From an uncultured Lachnospiraceae bacterium (GTDB taxonomy: Bacteria > Bacillota > Clostridia > Lachnospirales > Lachnospiraceae), in the NCBI GenBank assembly GCA_910584845.1, contig CAJUDH010000002.1, positions 203,339-267,338 of the forward strand: 64,000 nucleotides of DNA, read 5' to 3'. Under the pieces are notes generated by a model. It was not told the DNA's origin. It made no database searches and was given only the letters and a program-made list of their open reading frames with translations. This document shows, piece after piece, positions 17,593 through 27,000 of this stretch (position 1 is the stretch's first letter; each line of letters opens with the position of its first letter). Position numbers and translations under genes: made by a program.

Positions 17593-20040
17593 TTAAAAAT
17601 CTTCTTCCCACAATCTGCTGGGCAGCCATAGCCAGAACACTTCTTCCTGTGGCTGGCCCTCCCCGTAGGAAAGCACGACCCGAAGCTGCCCATCCCCCAT
17701 ATTCTCCATATGGCAGGCCTCCTGCCCCCTGGTTTCCCCGTTTTCCAGGTATTCCCAATGCCCCTGGGGGGCTCCCAAGTTTTCCAATGCCGCTGCCATC
17801 AGGCGCTTTTCTTCCCAGTCCATCCAAATACAAGTGCCGTCCTCCCTGACGGTGACCAGGCTCCCGGGAAGTTCCCCTATTTTTTCTTCCCCCGTAAAGT
17901 CCGCCCTCATCCGCATCAGCGGCTTGGGGAAGGCCGCGTCATTGGTCCATCCCTCATAATAAAGGTAGCCGCCTGCATAGCACATGCCCTCTGCCACCCC
18001 ATAACGCACCATCCCGACCTGGCGTCCGCTGCCGTCCAGGCAGATGCTCACCGGCAAAGGCCTTTTGACGCTTATCAAGGTGGCTTCTTCAAAACCCATA
18101 TAGACCAGCCGCCCTTCCGCCAGCACCACTTTCTGGCGGCCCCCCCGGTCCACATACATCAGGTCGTCTATCCGTTCATCTTCCCCCTCCCTGCTGCGTG
18201 CCAGCTCCATGCGGCCATAGGGGGTATGGTAACGGTCAAACGCCTCATAGTCCGTCTTTTCAAAACCGATTGCTTCCCTTGGCGTGCGCACATAGTAATC
18301 AAACCCGTCCCGTGAAAATAGCCAATAGCTTTCGCTGGTTTCCCCTTCCGGGTTCTTTTGTTCCCTTTGGTCGCCCAAAAACAAAAAGACTTGGTCCATT
18401 TCCTGTGAGCCAGGGTCGTAATATCCATAAAACAAGTCAATCAAAGAGCCAACCCCCTCGCTTGACGCCCGGCCCCCTAATACGCCAATCCGCCCGTCCG
18501 CCATTTTTACAGCGCTATAGGCCACGATCCCCGCACCCCTTTCCGCCCTGCTTTTCATCCGGAACACATCCTCTTTTTGTATGGCCTCCCCGGTTTGGGC
18601 ATGGCCCTCCAAAACCTGGTCCAAAGCCTCCCCTGCCTCAGGCCCGGGGATAAACAGTTGCCGCGTCCATTGGCCGCTTTCCCCCCTCTCAAAAGAAAAC
18701 ACCCCGAAATCACCGTGGAATATAAGCGAATCGCCGGAAGCAAAGTCCAGAAATACCGGGGAGGCCCCTTCTAATCCCCCTTGGCTGCCTTGGGGGGCCT
18801 TTCCGCCCTCCCCTTTGCCTTCTTTAATTTGCACCGAAGCCAGCCATTGGGAATCCGGCCTGCCGGCCTGAAAAGTTTCCTCCCCCCATTTTCCGGCCAC
18901 GAAAATGCTGGTAGGCCCGTCGGCGCCCCCAATCACATAAACCGGGTCCCTGCCTTTTTCTTCCTGCCCTCTGGCCCCATCCCCTTCCTGCCCTCCCCAT
19001 TCCGGGCTGGTCATCAGCCCGATGCCTACGGCTGCCAGTGCCACTGCGGCAACTGCCGTCAATGCGATTCCCGGCTTATGGTAAGACAAAATGTTGCGGA
19101 TCCTCTGGTATGTGTAGTTCTTGCCAAAAGCCAAGGGCAGCAAGCCGCTTTGGGTTTCCGCCTGCGCCAGCAGAACCCGGGAATATGCCTTACGCCCGTC
19201 CAGGCTCAGATTTTTCAGCACACTCTCGTCACAGGACATCTCCATGTCGGCGCACAATAGCCGGAAAGCCACCCAAGAAAGGGGGTTGAACCAATGGACG
19301 GCCACTGCCAAAAACCCCAGCATTTTCACCACATAATCGTTTCTTCGGATATGTGCCTGTTCATGGCGCAGCACATATAAGCGGGCCCCTTCCTCCAGCC
19401 CGGAAGGCAAATAAATCACCGGATGAAAAAATCCCAGTACAAAAGCCCCGTCAATCTGGTCGGACTCTTTTACCATAACTTTTTTCTTCCTTCCAAACCC
19501 TCCCTGCCCCCACGTTCCCCGGCCGCGCCCCCTCCTTTGGGGCGCCCCTCTGCCCTGGTTGGCCATAACGCCGTTTTCTTCCCAGCCATCTGCCCGCACC
19601 GCCGTAGCCAGTTTTTTTTGCAGCTTCCACAGCAGCAGCAAATGATAGCCCACGAAGCCTGACATGCCCGCAACCCAAACGGCAAAGGCCACGGCGAGCC
19701 ATGTTTGGATGGGGTTTATGGAATTTTCCGGGGTTTTGGCGGCAAGGCTTTCTTCCATGGCATGGTTCACTGCCTGGTCTATCCAGACCACCCCTGTCTC
19801 AATCCCTGGTTTCTCCTGGTAAACAATTTCCTGCCTCACCGGTTCTGGATTAACCGGAAATAAAGTATAAGGCGACACGATGTCCACCGGGCACAAGAAG
19901 CGGAACAGGGCCGCCATCCACAGCCCGTAAGAATATGCCTTGGGCAGACGTTTTATCAGGATCCGCAGCACCAGTATCAATAAAACCGTACATCCTGCCG
20001 CAAAGCTCATGTTCCCTAACCGAATCATCACGTTTTCCAT
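17593..20040 (-). CDS. M56 family sensor metallopeptidase, BlaR1/MecR1-like
   Basis: This 815-residue membrane protein has the BlaR1-type N-terminal part: membrane segments near residues 12-30, 37-50 and 112-138, then a cytoplasmic zinc protease domain with HEQAH at 226-230 and a CDESVLKNL stretch downstream. A further membrane segment (LTAVAAVALAAVGIGLM) leads into a C-terminal region of over 450 residues. That region shows no penicillin-binding SxxK/SxN signature. It contains a short YVIGGADGPTSIFVAG motif and a long uncharacterised tail. The family model is that the sensor triggers cleavage of its cognate BlaI repressor, encoded 39 bp upstream. The ligand is unknown. Confidence 0.88.
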   Translation of the reverse strand: MENVMIRLGNMSFAAGCTVLLILVLRILIKRLPKAYSYGLWMAALFRFLCPVDIVSPYTLFPVNPEPVRQEIVYQEKPGIETGVVWIDQAVNHAMEESLAAKTPENSINPIQTWLAVAFAVWVAGMSGFVGYHLLLLWKLQKKLATAVRADGWEENGVMANQGRGAPQRRGRGRGTWGQGGFGRKKKVMVKESDQIDGAFVLGFFHPVIYLPSGLEEGARLYVLRHEQAHIRRNDYVVKMLGFLAVAVHWFNPLSWVAFRLLCADMEMSCDESVLKNLSLDGRKAYSRVLLAQAETQSGLLPLAFGKNYTYQRIRNILSYHKPGIALTAVAAVALAAVGIGLMTSPEWGGQEGDGARGQEEKGRDPVYVIGGADGPTSIFVAGKWGEETFQAGRPDSQWLASVQIKEGKGEGGKAPQGSQGGLEGASPVFLDFASGDSLIFHGDFGVFSFERGESGQWTRQLFIPGPEAGEALDQVLEGHAQTGEAIQKEDVFRMKSRAERGAGIVAYSAVKMADGRIGVLGGRASSEGVGSLIDLFYGYYDPGSQEMDQVFLFLGDQREQKNPEGETSESYWLFSRDGFDYYVRTPREAIGFEKTDYEAFDRYHTPYGRMELARSREGEDERIDDLMYVDRGGRQKVVLAEGRLVYMGFEEATLISVKRPLPVSICLDGSGRQVGMVRYGVAEGMCYAGGYLYYEGWTNDAAFPKPLMRMRADFTGEEKIGELPGSLVTVREDGTCIWMDWEEKRLMAAALENLGAPQGHWEYLENGETRGQEACHMENMGDGQLRVVLSYGEGQPQEEVFWLWLPSRLWEEDF

Positions 20041-20079
20041 TGCCCCTCCATTCTGGCAACCCTTCCGGTCCCCATGTTG

Positions 20080-20442
20080 TCAGCCCTCCACCGCCTTGTT
20101 AATCATGTCCCTTAATTTTTCCGCCTCTTCTTCGGTCAGCCTCCGGTCCGACAAAAAGGCGGTCACGAAAGCCGGAAGGGATCCCCCGAAGCTTTTATCT
20201 ACCACTGCCTTGCTTTCCCTCTTTTGCACTTCTTCCCGCTTCACCAGCGCAGTCACCACTGCATTTTCATTTTTCACGAACCCCCTCTGGGCAAGCTTTT
20301 TCAATACGGTGAAACAAGTGGATTTCTTCCATCCCAGCCGCTCCAGGCACAGCCGCACCAGATCCATAGACCGTATGGGTTCCTGTTCCCATATCAAATC
20401 CATAAGGCGGTACTCCCCTTCAAACAGGCGCTTATCCTCCAT
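20080..20442 (-). CDS. BlaI/MecI/CopY family repressor
   Basis: This 120-residue winged-helix repressor carries the family pattern LMDLIWEQEPIRSMDLV and KKSTCFTVLKKLAQRGFV, followed by a short dimerisation tail. It lies immediately upstream of its M56 sensor in the standard BlaI-BlaR1 order. Twin 16-bp inverted repeats at its promoter are the probable operators, giving autoregulation relieved by sensor-triggered proteolysis. Confidence 0.92.
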   Translation of the reverse strand: MEDKRLFEGEYRLMDLIWEQEPIRSMDLVRLCLERLGWKKSTCFTVLKKLAQRGFVKNENAVVTALVKREEVQKRESKAVVDKSFGGSLPAFVTAFLSDRRLTEEEAEKLRDMINKAVEG

Positions 20443-20516
20443 ATCCGCCCTCCTTTCTCCCCCGTCAGGGCCTGCCTATCCTGCTGCCGCAGCCGCACCA
20501 CCCTGATAAGGTATAA

Positions 20517-20573
20517 GTCTATTGTGATAGACCTCTTTCCGTTAAGTCTATCATAATAGACCTAATATGTCAA
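20517..20573 (-). promoter_or_regulatory. blaI-type promoter with two 16-bp operators
   Basis: Two copies of GTCTATNNNNATAGAC occur at 20517-20532 (spacer TGTG) and 20546-20561 (spacer CATA), with centres 29 bp apart. On the minus strand TTGACA (20568-20573), 17 bp and TAGACT (20545-20550) form a promoter. The upstream operator fills the spacer and the -10, and the second lies just past the -10. The geometry suits cooperative BlaI dimers. Confidence 0.8.
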
Positions 20574-20638
20574 TACCCCCCCCGTTTTACCTGTTTTCAA
20601 ACATCCTTCCTTTTAATAGCAGGCTTTCCTACAGAAAA

Positions 20639-20667
20639 AAACGGAGAAGATCCATCTTCTCCGTTCC
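20639..20667 (-). terminator. terminator of the cell-wall-binding gene
   Basis: A near-perfect hairpin of ACGGAGAAGAT and ATCTTCTCCGT with a two-base loop is followed by seven T residues on the minus strand. It lies just downstream of the cell-wall-binding protein stop. Confidence 0.85.
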
Positions 20668-20699
20668 CAATCGTTAAAAATATGTTTTCCGAAAACCCT

Positions 20700-21713
20700 T
20701 TACTGGATCCAAACACCGTTGGCATCCACCCGGTTCCCGTCAGGGGTAATGGTATTCACCAGCATAGCGCCCAGGTTATTCCCCGGCGTGGTATCACAGT
20801 AATACCATTTTCCGCCACTCTGAACCCAGCCTGTATGCATATAGCCGGTAGGGTTAAAGAAATACCACAGTCCGTTAATCTGCTGCCAGCAGTTCGCCGG
20901 GTATGTACCATTGGCATTACGGTACCACCAGCCCACGTTATCCTGCTGCCATGCGCCTTGTGTAGGCGTTGGCGTGTTAGGGGAAGTACTGTTCCCGTTG
21001 TTGTAAGAACCGCTTTTGATATAAGCCAGCTTTTCCTCATCCACATAAAGGGAATCCGACTCATACCAGTCTCCCCGCTTGTTATTGCTGTTAATGGCGC
21101 GGACTTTGAAATAATAATCCCCCACCCGGGTAATGCTGCTGCTGAAATCATAACGGTCGCTGGTCGTTGTAATTGCAGAGCCGACGGAACTGCTCTCCCT
21201 ATATAGGCGGATCTGGTAGCTTTTGGCCCCGTCCGTCGGTTCCCACACCGCTATGGGGCTCTGATCCCCTTCCCATTCCACCCCTTCAATCTCCAGGGTG
21301 CCCTCCAAAGCATCCAGCTTAATGGTAATGGTTAAAACCGAATTTTTCTCGCTCCGGTGGGACGTGACATAGGTAGCGTCATCGCCCTTAAGGGAGACTT
21401 TTGATTTCCCCATGGAGGCAAAATAATAACCGTCGTCCGCTTCTAAGGTCACTTCTACCCTGGGCACGTCGCCGCTCAGCCATTCGCCCTCGTCATTGAC
21501 CACGAAAATCTCGGTTACTTCATAACCTGCCTTGTCGTTGGAAGTTACGTTCACGTTGCTATTGTCGCCGCCGGCCTCAATGGAGGAACTGACCGTGAGG
21601 CTCACGTTCGTAATCTTCTCCCTGTCCTCTGCCGCCCATGTAGTACCTGCAAAAAGCGCTGCCAGCATACCGGCCCCCAGCATTACCGTTAATCCTTTTC
21701 TCCACAACCTCAT
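20700..21713 (-). CDS. secreted cell-wall-binding repeat protein
   Basis: This 337-residue exported protein has a signal peptide (GLTVMLGAGMLAALFAGTTWA). An N-terminal beta-rich region follows, then a fibronectin-III-like domain at about residues 145-230 (QSPIAVWEPTDGAKSYQIRL). At the C-terminus are two to three aromatic cell-wall-binding repeats: GWWYRNANGTYPANCWQQI, GLWYFFNPTGYMHTGWVQ and GKWYYCDTTPGN. Such repeats bind choline or other wall glycopolymers. There is no catalytic domain, so it is a wall-associated structural or adhesion protein. It is monocistronic. Confidence 0.85.
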   Translation of the reverse strand: MRLWRKGLTVMLGAGMLAALFAGTTWAAEDREKITNVSLTVSSSIEAGGDNSNVNVTSNDKAGYEVTEIFVVNDEGEWLSGDVPRVEVTLEADDGYYFASMGKSKVSLKGDDATYVTSHRSEKNSVLTITIKLDALEGTLEIEGVEWEGDQSPIAVWEPTDGAKSYQIRLYRESSSVGSAITTTSDRYDFSSSITRVGDYYFKVRAINSNNKRGDWYESDSLYVDEEKLAYIKSGSYNNGNSTSPNTPTPTQGAWQQDNVGWWYRNANGTYPANCWQQINGLWYFFNPTGYMHTGWVQSGGKWYYCDTTPGNNLGAMLVNTITPDGNRVDANGVWIQ

Positions 21714-21932
21714 ATATCCTTCCTCCTTACGCTTAAAACTTACAGGCAGCCATTTCCCTTATTGCCGGTCCATGGCCCCATTGATCCTTAATAAATATAT
21801 ACAAAAAAGAAATGTACAAACTGTGACAAAAATCTGACGATTACAGGTCAAAAAACCTACAAATCTCTTACTCTTTTTGATTTTCCAATATATGCCCTGG
21901 GCCTTAAGCTCAAATACAGGAAGGAAAAAACG

Positions 21933-23225
21933 TCACCCGACTTTAAGCCGGAATTTATTGGCCTGCTTTTCCGAATCCACCAGCTCGATCATGGCGCCCA
22001 GTTTCTGTAGTTTTTCTTCAAAACTCTCATAGCCCCGCTGGATATAGCCAATCTCGTCCACAACCGTAAACCCTTCTGCCGCAAGCCCGGCAAGCACCAA
22101 GGCAGCCCCTGCCCGCAGGTCCGGGGACTCCACCAGCGCCCCGGTAAACCCTTTCACCCCGTCAATCACGGCCACGTTGCCTTCCACTTTGATATTGCTG
22201 CCCATCCGGGCCAGCTCGTCCACATATTTAAACCGGTTTTCGAAAATGCTTTCCGTAATCATGCTGGTGCCTTCCGTCAACGCCAAAGTCACCGCCATCT
22301 GGGGCTGCATATCCGTAGGGAACCCCGGATAGGGCAACGTCTTGATATGGGTGGAATGCTGCCATGGCTTGCCTACCACCCGCACTTCGTCATCCCCCTC
22401 AATGACCTCGCAGCCAATCTCCAAAAGCTTGGCCGAAATTGCCTCCAAATGTTTCGGGATTACATTTTTCACCGTGACGTCCCCCCGGGTAACCGCCGCC
22501 GCGCACATAAAGGTACCTGCTTCGATCTGATCCGGAATAATGGAATATTCGGTCCCATGGAATTTGCGCACGCCACGGATACGGATAATATCGGTCCCTG
22601 CCCCTTTGATATTGGCCCCCATGCTGTTGAGGAAATTGGCCACATCCACCACATGGGGCTCTTTCGCGGCATTTTCCAAAATGGTCTGCCCTTCCGCCAG
22701 GGCCGCCGCCATCATAATATTGATCGTTGCGCCTACGGACACCACGTCCAGATAAATATGCCCGCCGACCAGGTCAATGGCATGGGCCAGCACCGCCCCC
22801 CGCTCAATCTCAATCTTTGCCCCCAGTGCCCGAAACCCTTTCAAGTGCTGGTCGATGGGCCTGCTGCCGATATTGCACCCGCCCGGAAGGGGCACCTCTG
22901 CACTTTTATATTTCCCCAACAGCGCACCGATAAAATAATAAGACGCACGGATCTTACGGATATAGTCGTCGTCCACGGACACTTCATGGACCGTAGAGCC
23001 GTTAATACGCACGGTATGGCTGTCCAGGCGCTCCACGTGGGCGCCAATCTCCTGGATTGCCTCCAACATCACGTTTATATCCCTCACATCCGGCAAATTA
23101 TCTATCACAACACTCTCGTCCGTCATAATGGAAGCCGCAAGGATCCCTAATGCCGCATTCTTTGCCCCGCTTATCTGCACTTCCCCTACCAGCGGGTTGC
23201 CGCCCTTCATAATATATTGGTTCAT
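21933..23225 (-). CDS. murA: UDP-N-acetylglucosamine 1-carboxyvinyltransferase
   Basis: This 430-residue enzyme transfers enolpyruvate from PEP to UDP-GlcNAc, the first committed step of peptidoglycan synthesis. The catalytic Cys (fosfomycin target) is present in PGGCNIGSRPIDQH, and the N-terminal GGNPLVGEVQISGAKNAAL is typical. The start at 23225 follows AGAGGTGTG. Firmicutes often have two copies (MurAA, MurAB); which one this is cannot be decided here. It stands alone, transcribed from an extended -10 promoter about 165 bp upstream. Confidence 0.96.
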   Translation of the reverse strand: MNQYIMKGGNPLVGEVQISGAKNAALGILAASIMTDESVVIDNLPDVRDINVMLEAIQEIGAHVERLDSHTVRINGSTVHEVSVDDDYIRKIRASYYFIGALLGKYKSAEVPLPGGCNIGSRPIDQHLKGFRALGAKIEIERGAVLAHAIDLVGGHIYLDVVSVGATINIMMAAALAEGQTILENAAKEPHVVDVANFLNSMGANIKGAGTDIIRIRGVRKFHGTEYSIIPDQIEAGTFMCAAAVTRGDVTVKNVIPKHLEAISAKLLEIGCEVIEGDDEVRVVGKPWQHSTHIKTLPYPGFPTDMQPQMAVTLALTEGTSMITESIFENRFKYVDELARMGSNIKVEGNVAVIDGVKGFTGALVESPDLRAGAALVLAGLAAEGFTVVDEIGYIQRGYESFEEKLQKLGAMIELVDSEKQANKFRLKVG

Positions 23226-23706
23226 ATCACACCTCTGCCTGTTGCCTGGCAACTTTGATTTTCTATTTTCTTCCTAATTTCATTTCCAATCACGGTTGTG
23301 GTTACGTCTGGCCATGCTTTATAGCCGATAAACAACAAATTATGACATTTTTTACGAAATCATTAAAAATTCATTTAATCTTCTTAATGATTATACCACA
23401 GAATTGAAATTTGTAAAGGGTTAGAAATTCCTCCAGAAACTTGTATGGACGCCAAAAACCGACATTTTTAACATATTTTCAGCCTCTACTTCCAAATTTT
23501 ACCACAGGAAATAGTAATATTCAACAAAATCCGCCCGGCCCCATGGGGAGGCGCCGGGCGCCCCGCCCGGCGGAAAACGCTATCAGCTTTTTTCAGGGCA
23601 AGGGATCCGGGTTATCAGGGGGGCACGGTTGTTCCACTGCTTTTAAACACGCCATGAACCCCTATGGGGCATTTTCGTTTCATGGATGGCTTTTTTGCAA
23701 CAAAAT
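23226..23706. other. gap between murA and tRNA-Gln
   Basis: The first 190 bp are the murA leader and promoter. From about 23520 to 23660 the sequence is locally GC-rich, with a run of G/C around 23535-23575 that could fold. No gene is supported, and the open frame at 23441 lacks a ribosome binding site and protein-like composition. Confidence 0.4.
23390..23417 (-). promoter_or_regulatory. murA promoter, extended -10
   Basis: TTTACA (23412-23417), a 16-bp spacer ending TGTGG and TATAAT (23390-23395) lie on the minus strand, 165 bp before the murA start. Confidence 0.6.
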
Positions 23707-23707
23707 A

Positions 23708-23739
23708 GGCAGCAAACCTTATCCTACCGGTTTGCTGCC
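23708..23739 (-). terminator. terminator downstream of tRNA-Gln
   Basis: A hairpin with 11-bp perfect arms (GGCAGCAAACC and GGTTTGCTGCC) and a 10-base loop lies 9 bases past the tRNA on the minus strand. TATTTTG follows it, and TTTT flanks the other side. Confidence 0.75.
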
Positions 23740-23748
23740 CTTTTACGC

Positions 23749-23819
23749 TGGGCTACAAGGATTCGAACCTTGAACTGACGGAGTCAGAGTCCGTTGCCTT
23801 ACCATTTGGCGATAGCCCA
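23749..23819 (-). tRNA. tRNA-Gln (anticodon CUG)
   Basis: The minus strand folds as a cloverleaf. It has U1-A72 then GGGCTAT pairing with GTAGCCC, a D arm, an anticodon stem ACGGA/TCCGT around loop CTCTGAC (anticodon CTG, reads CAG), and a T arm CAAGG/CCTTG with TTCGAAT. The unusual U1-A72 end is typical of tRNA-Gln. The 3' CCA is not encoded. Confidence 0.95.
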
Positions 23820-23836
23820 TTGCTGCAACGAGTATC

Positions 23837-23865
23837 ATTATATATGAAAATCCCTTTTTGGTCAA
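23837..23865 (-). promoter_or_regulatory. tRNA-Gln promoter
   Basis: TTGACC (23860-23865), a 17-bp spacer and TATAAT (23837-23842) sit about 20 bp before the tRNA 5' end on the minus strand. Confidence 0.85.
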
Positions 23866-24008
23866 GCCTTTTTTTGAATTTTTTTCATTTTTTGGCGCTT
23901 ATTTGATCCTCTATCCATGGACTCAAAAACGGCATTATCCTTTGTCTTGCATAAACGGGCTTTTGCACAATGGACAGAAAACCGGCGGTTACATCCGGCC
24001 CATAGAAA

Positions 24009-24047
24009 GCGCCGCAGCTGCAAAAGGCTATTTTGCAGCTGCGGCGC
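24009..24047. terminator. terminator of the LPKTG surface protein gene
   Basis: Perfect 17-bp arms (24009-24025 and 24031-24047) enclose a 5-base loop, 12 bp downstream of the surface protein stop. The stem ends in A-T pairs at the loop, and a short T run follows on either strand. Confidence 0.75.
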
Positions 24048-24058
24048 CATTTTTACAG

Positions 24059-27000
24059 TCAGCCCTTTTTCCGTAAACGTACATGCCCTAAGGCAAACAT
24101 ACCTCCCAGTGAAATAGCGGCTAAAACCATCCATAAAAGCGGACGGCTGCCGTCCCCTGTTTTGGGGAGCTGGTTCATCCAGGCAAGAGGAATTTCGTTT
24201 TCTAACATATAGACAAATTCCTGGGTTTCCGGATTCCATACCTTAAGGTAAGTTTGGGGCACCCCGTTCTCCACGATGGTCACCTGCTCCGGGCTGGCCG
24301 GGTCATTGGGATCCGGCAGCTGAGGCATATCCGGTTCCGGGTTAGAAGGCTCCTCGGTTACAGGGCCGGGGGTTGGGGAGGGCGGGGTCGGTTTTGGGGT
24401 AGGGCCAGGGTCGTTGCCGCTTCCTCCGGACCCGCCAGGCTTATTGGGTTTTGTAGGTTCAGTGGGAACCTCTTCACGGATATAGCGGAGGATAATGATT
24501 TCTTCGCCGCTTTCCAGCGCGGCTGCCCACTGTTTATCCCTAATGCTCACATACCCATCCCCTTCTTTGCGGCCATATCCCACATTATAGTATTGATAGG
24601 TATAAAATTGGTTGCTTCCTTCGGGGGCATGCCGGTTCCTCTCCTGGACGTTTTCTTTAGTATAATGCTGTTCTATGGGTGCGGAAATATTTTCGATTTC
24701 CGTTATGCCTTCAAAGGTATATACATAGCCGATCCGGTCTGTCAAAGTACCGTTAAAAGAATCTTCTCCCGTTATATTTTCGGCAGCGCCGTCGCCTACG
24801 CGGCCATCCCTCATAGGCACAAGGCTACCGCCTTTTGCCATAAGCCGGCTGCCCTCTTCGGAACCGATATGGCTGTCGTCGGATTCGGGTTCCTTTTCCC
24901 GGTAGTAATATTCGTGGACAACGTTGTAAGAAGCTTTGACTGAGCCCTCCACGTCCACCGTCCGGTAGTACCGGAGGATAATAATCTGATCCCCGGCTTC
25001 GGTTGCATAAGCCGCCTTCATTTTGGTATCCGGCGTGTAACGCCAGCCTTCCCCGGCATTCCCTTCCCCGGTAAAGGCTCCGGTGTTGCTGCTTTGTGTT
25101 ACTTTTCCATAGACAGGGTAGTCATAAGTATAATGATATTTCTTGCCGTCCACATCGAAATTTTGCGGGTCAGGATCTTTTTCAACCTCATCGGCAGTAT
25201 GTGGTTTTTTCCTCTTTTCCTGTGTGAGCCAACCCACGTCCAAAGTCTCCAATCCGCTGGCCCCCTCCCAATGGTCGCCGTCTTTATCCCGCAGGTAATA
25301 GACATGGATGACTTTATATGAACCGGTAACGGGCTCTTCCTCCCGATAGTAACGCATGATGATGATTTCTTCACCGTCCTCCGTCATCTTTACATGATGC
25401 ATGGATTCGTCTGCTTCATAGAAATATCCGTTTCCGTCTTTATCCTCTGCCTGGTCTGACAATAAGATCCCGGTATCCCGGCCCCCGGTGTTTCTTCCTG
25501 TAAACAAGTAGCCTTCCCCGGAAATATCGTATTCTAAAACCTCATCGCCATCCGGGGTTTCGTCCTCTGAAACCTCGTCCCCGTCCAAAATTTCGTCGTC
25601 CGGCTTGCGCGCCTTACGGTAAGAAGCCGCATTGCCAGGGGTGGCTTTTTCCGTCTGGCCGCCGGAAAGGGACGCATTGCTGGAAGAGGCTTTCTGCTGC
25701 CTGGTATCCTGCCTTTCGCTGTTGGACGGCGTGGCATTGCCAGGGGTGGCCAATTGAAAAGCTGCCGCCTTATCTTTCGTTTCCTCGGACACCATACCGT
25801 AGCCATGCCTTGCCATAGGCCTATATTTATGATTGCCGTGCATAAGTTCCAGGCCTACGGTCTGATAGTCATATTCCTCATCATCCAGCTTTCCATAAAT
25901 GGTGTTAAGCAAACTTGACCCCTCGTAATGATAACCGCCGTTGGAATCCTTCAAATAATATTCATGGATAACACGGTAAGCCCCCTGTACTTCAGCAAAG
26001 GTATTGGTAAACGTTACCGTAGCGGAAGATGCCGAGTTGATCAGCACCGTACTGCTGTCGCTATAAGCCAATTCAAAACCCGCGTCTTCGTCGTCAATTG
26101 CCTTTATCTGATATTTCCCTGGCAAAAGGCGGATCTCCTGGCTGTCCTCTCCTGCCCCAAGGGATAGCTGCGCCACCACAGGGGAGGTTATATTCCCCGA
26201 ATTATCGCTGCTAAGATTGCCATTTTGGTCTTTTTGATATACGATGAACCCATAAGTCCGCCCGCCGTCATTGCCTGCCGGTTTGTGGACCGTCAGGCTG
26301 CGCTCCCCAAAAACCTCTATGTCAAAATAATGTTCCTTCTGGGTAGTATCCTTTTCATCATCTTCCACAATGATCCGGAAATCGGCGGGGGTGTCTTGGA
26401 GGATAGTTTGTTTCACATCATAAGTCCCTTTTGCAAGCCCGTTTAAAGTCACCGTCTGCCCGGCCTTAAGCATTACCGTGGTTCCGTCTTTATCGGTGAC
26501 GGCGTTGCCGGTAATGGGGTTTCCCTCTTTATCGGTAACCGTAAAGCCGGTAATGGGGGTTTGGTTTGCGTCCGTAACCGTATAATAATAAGTAATTTCC
26601 TTTGCCGCTATATCTGTATCTTCCGGCTTGCTTATGGTCATCCAGCCGCGTTCGTCTACGGTTTGCGGGTAGGAAGCAAGGTCCCGGTACGTCCTTGGCA
26701 GTTCCTTATAGGTATGTTCCACCCATGAAATCTGGCATTTGGCGCCAACCGTCGCAGCCGTCGCCTGGGCCCCCACCCAAAACCGGTTCGCCGGCCCGGG
26801 GATAAACCGGTTATCATAATAAGCACTTCTGTATGTAGTGTTTCCCTTCGCAGCTTTCGCTTCACGCGTGTTATATACATAGCCACTGACTGCCGACAAG
26901 TCCGGCAGACAGACTTGGTACCGGAATTTATAAGTGGCTGTCTCCGGCAGCTTTTTGCCATCCTTCCAAAGGGGGCCGTACTTCAGTTGGTCAATATAAT

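Noticed and set aside
22347..23150. 267-residue plus-strand open frame
   Set aside because: It is antisense to murA, a shadow frame.
23441..23773. 110-residue plus-strand open frame
   Set aside because: It runs into the tRNA-Gln gene on the opposite strand and has no ribosome binding site.
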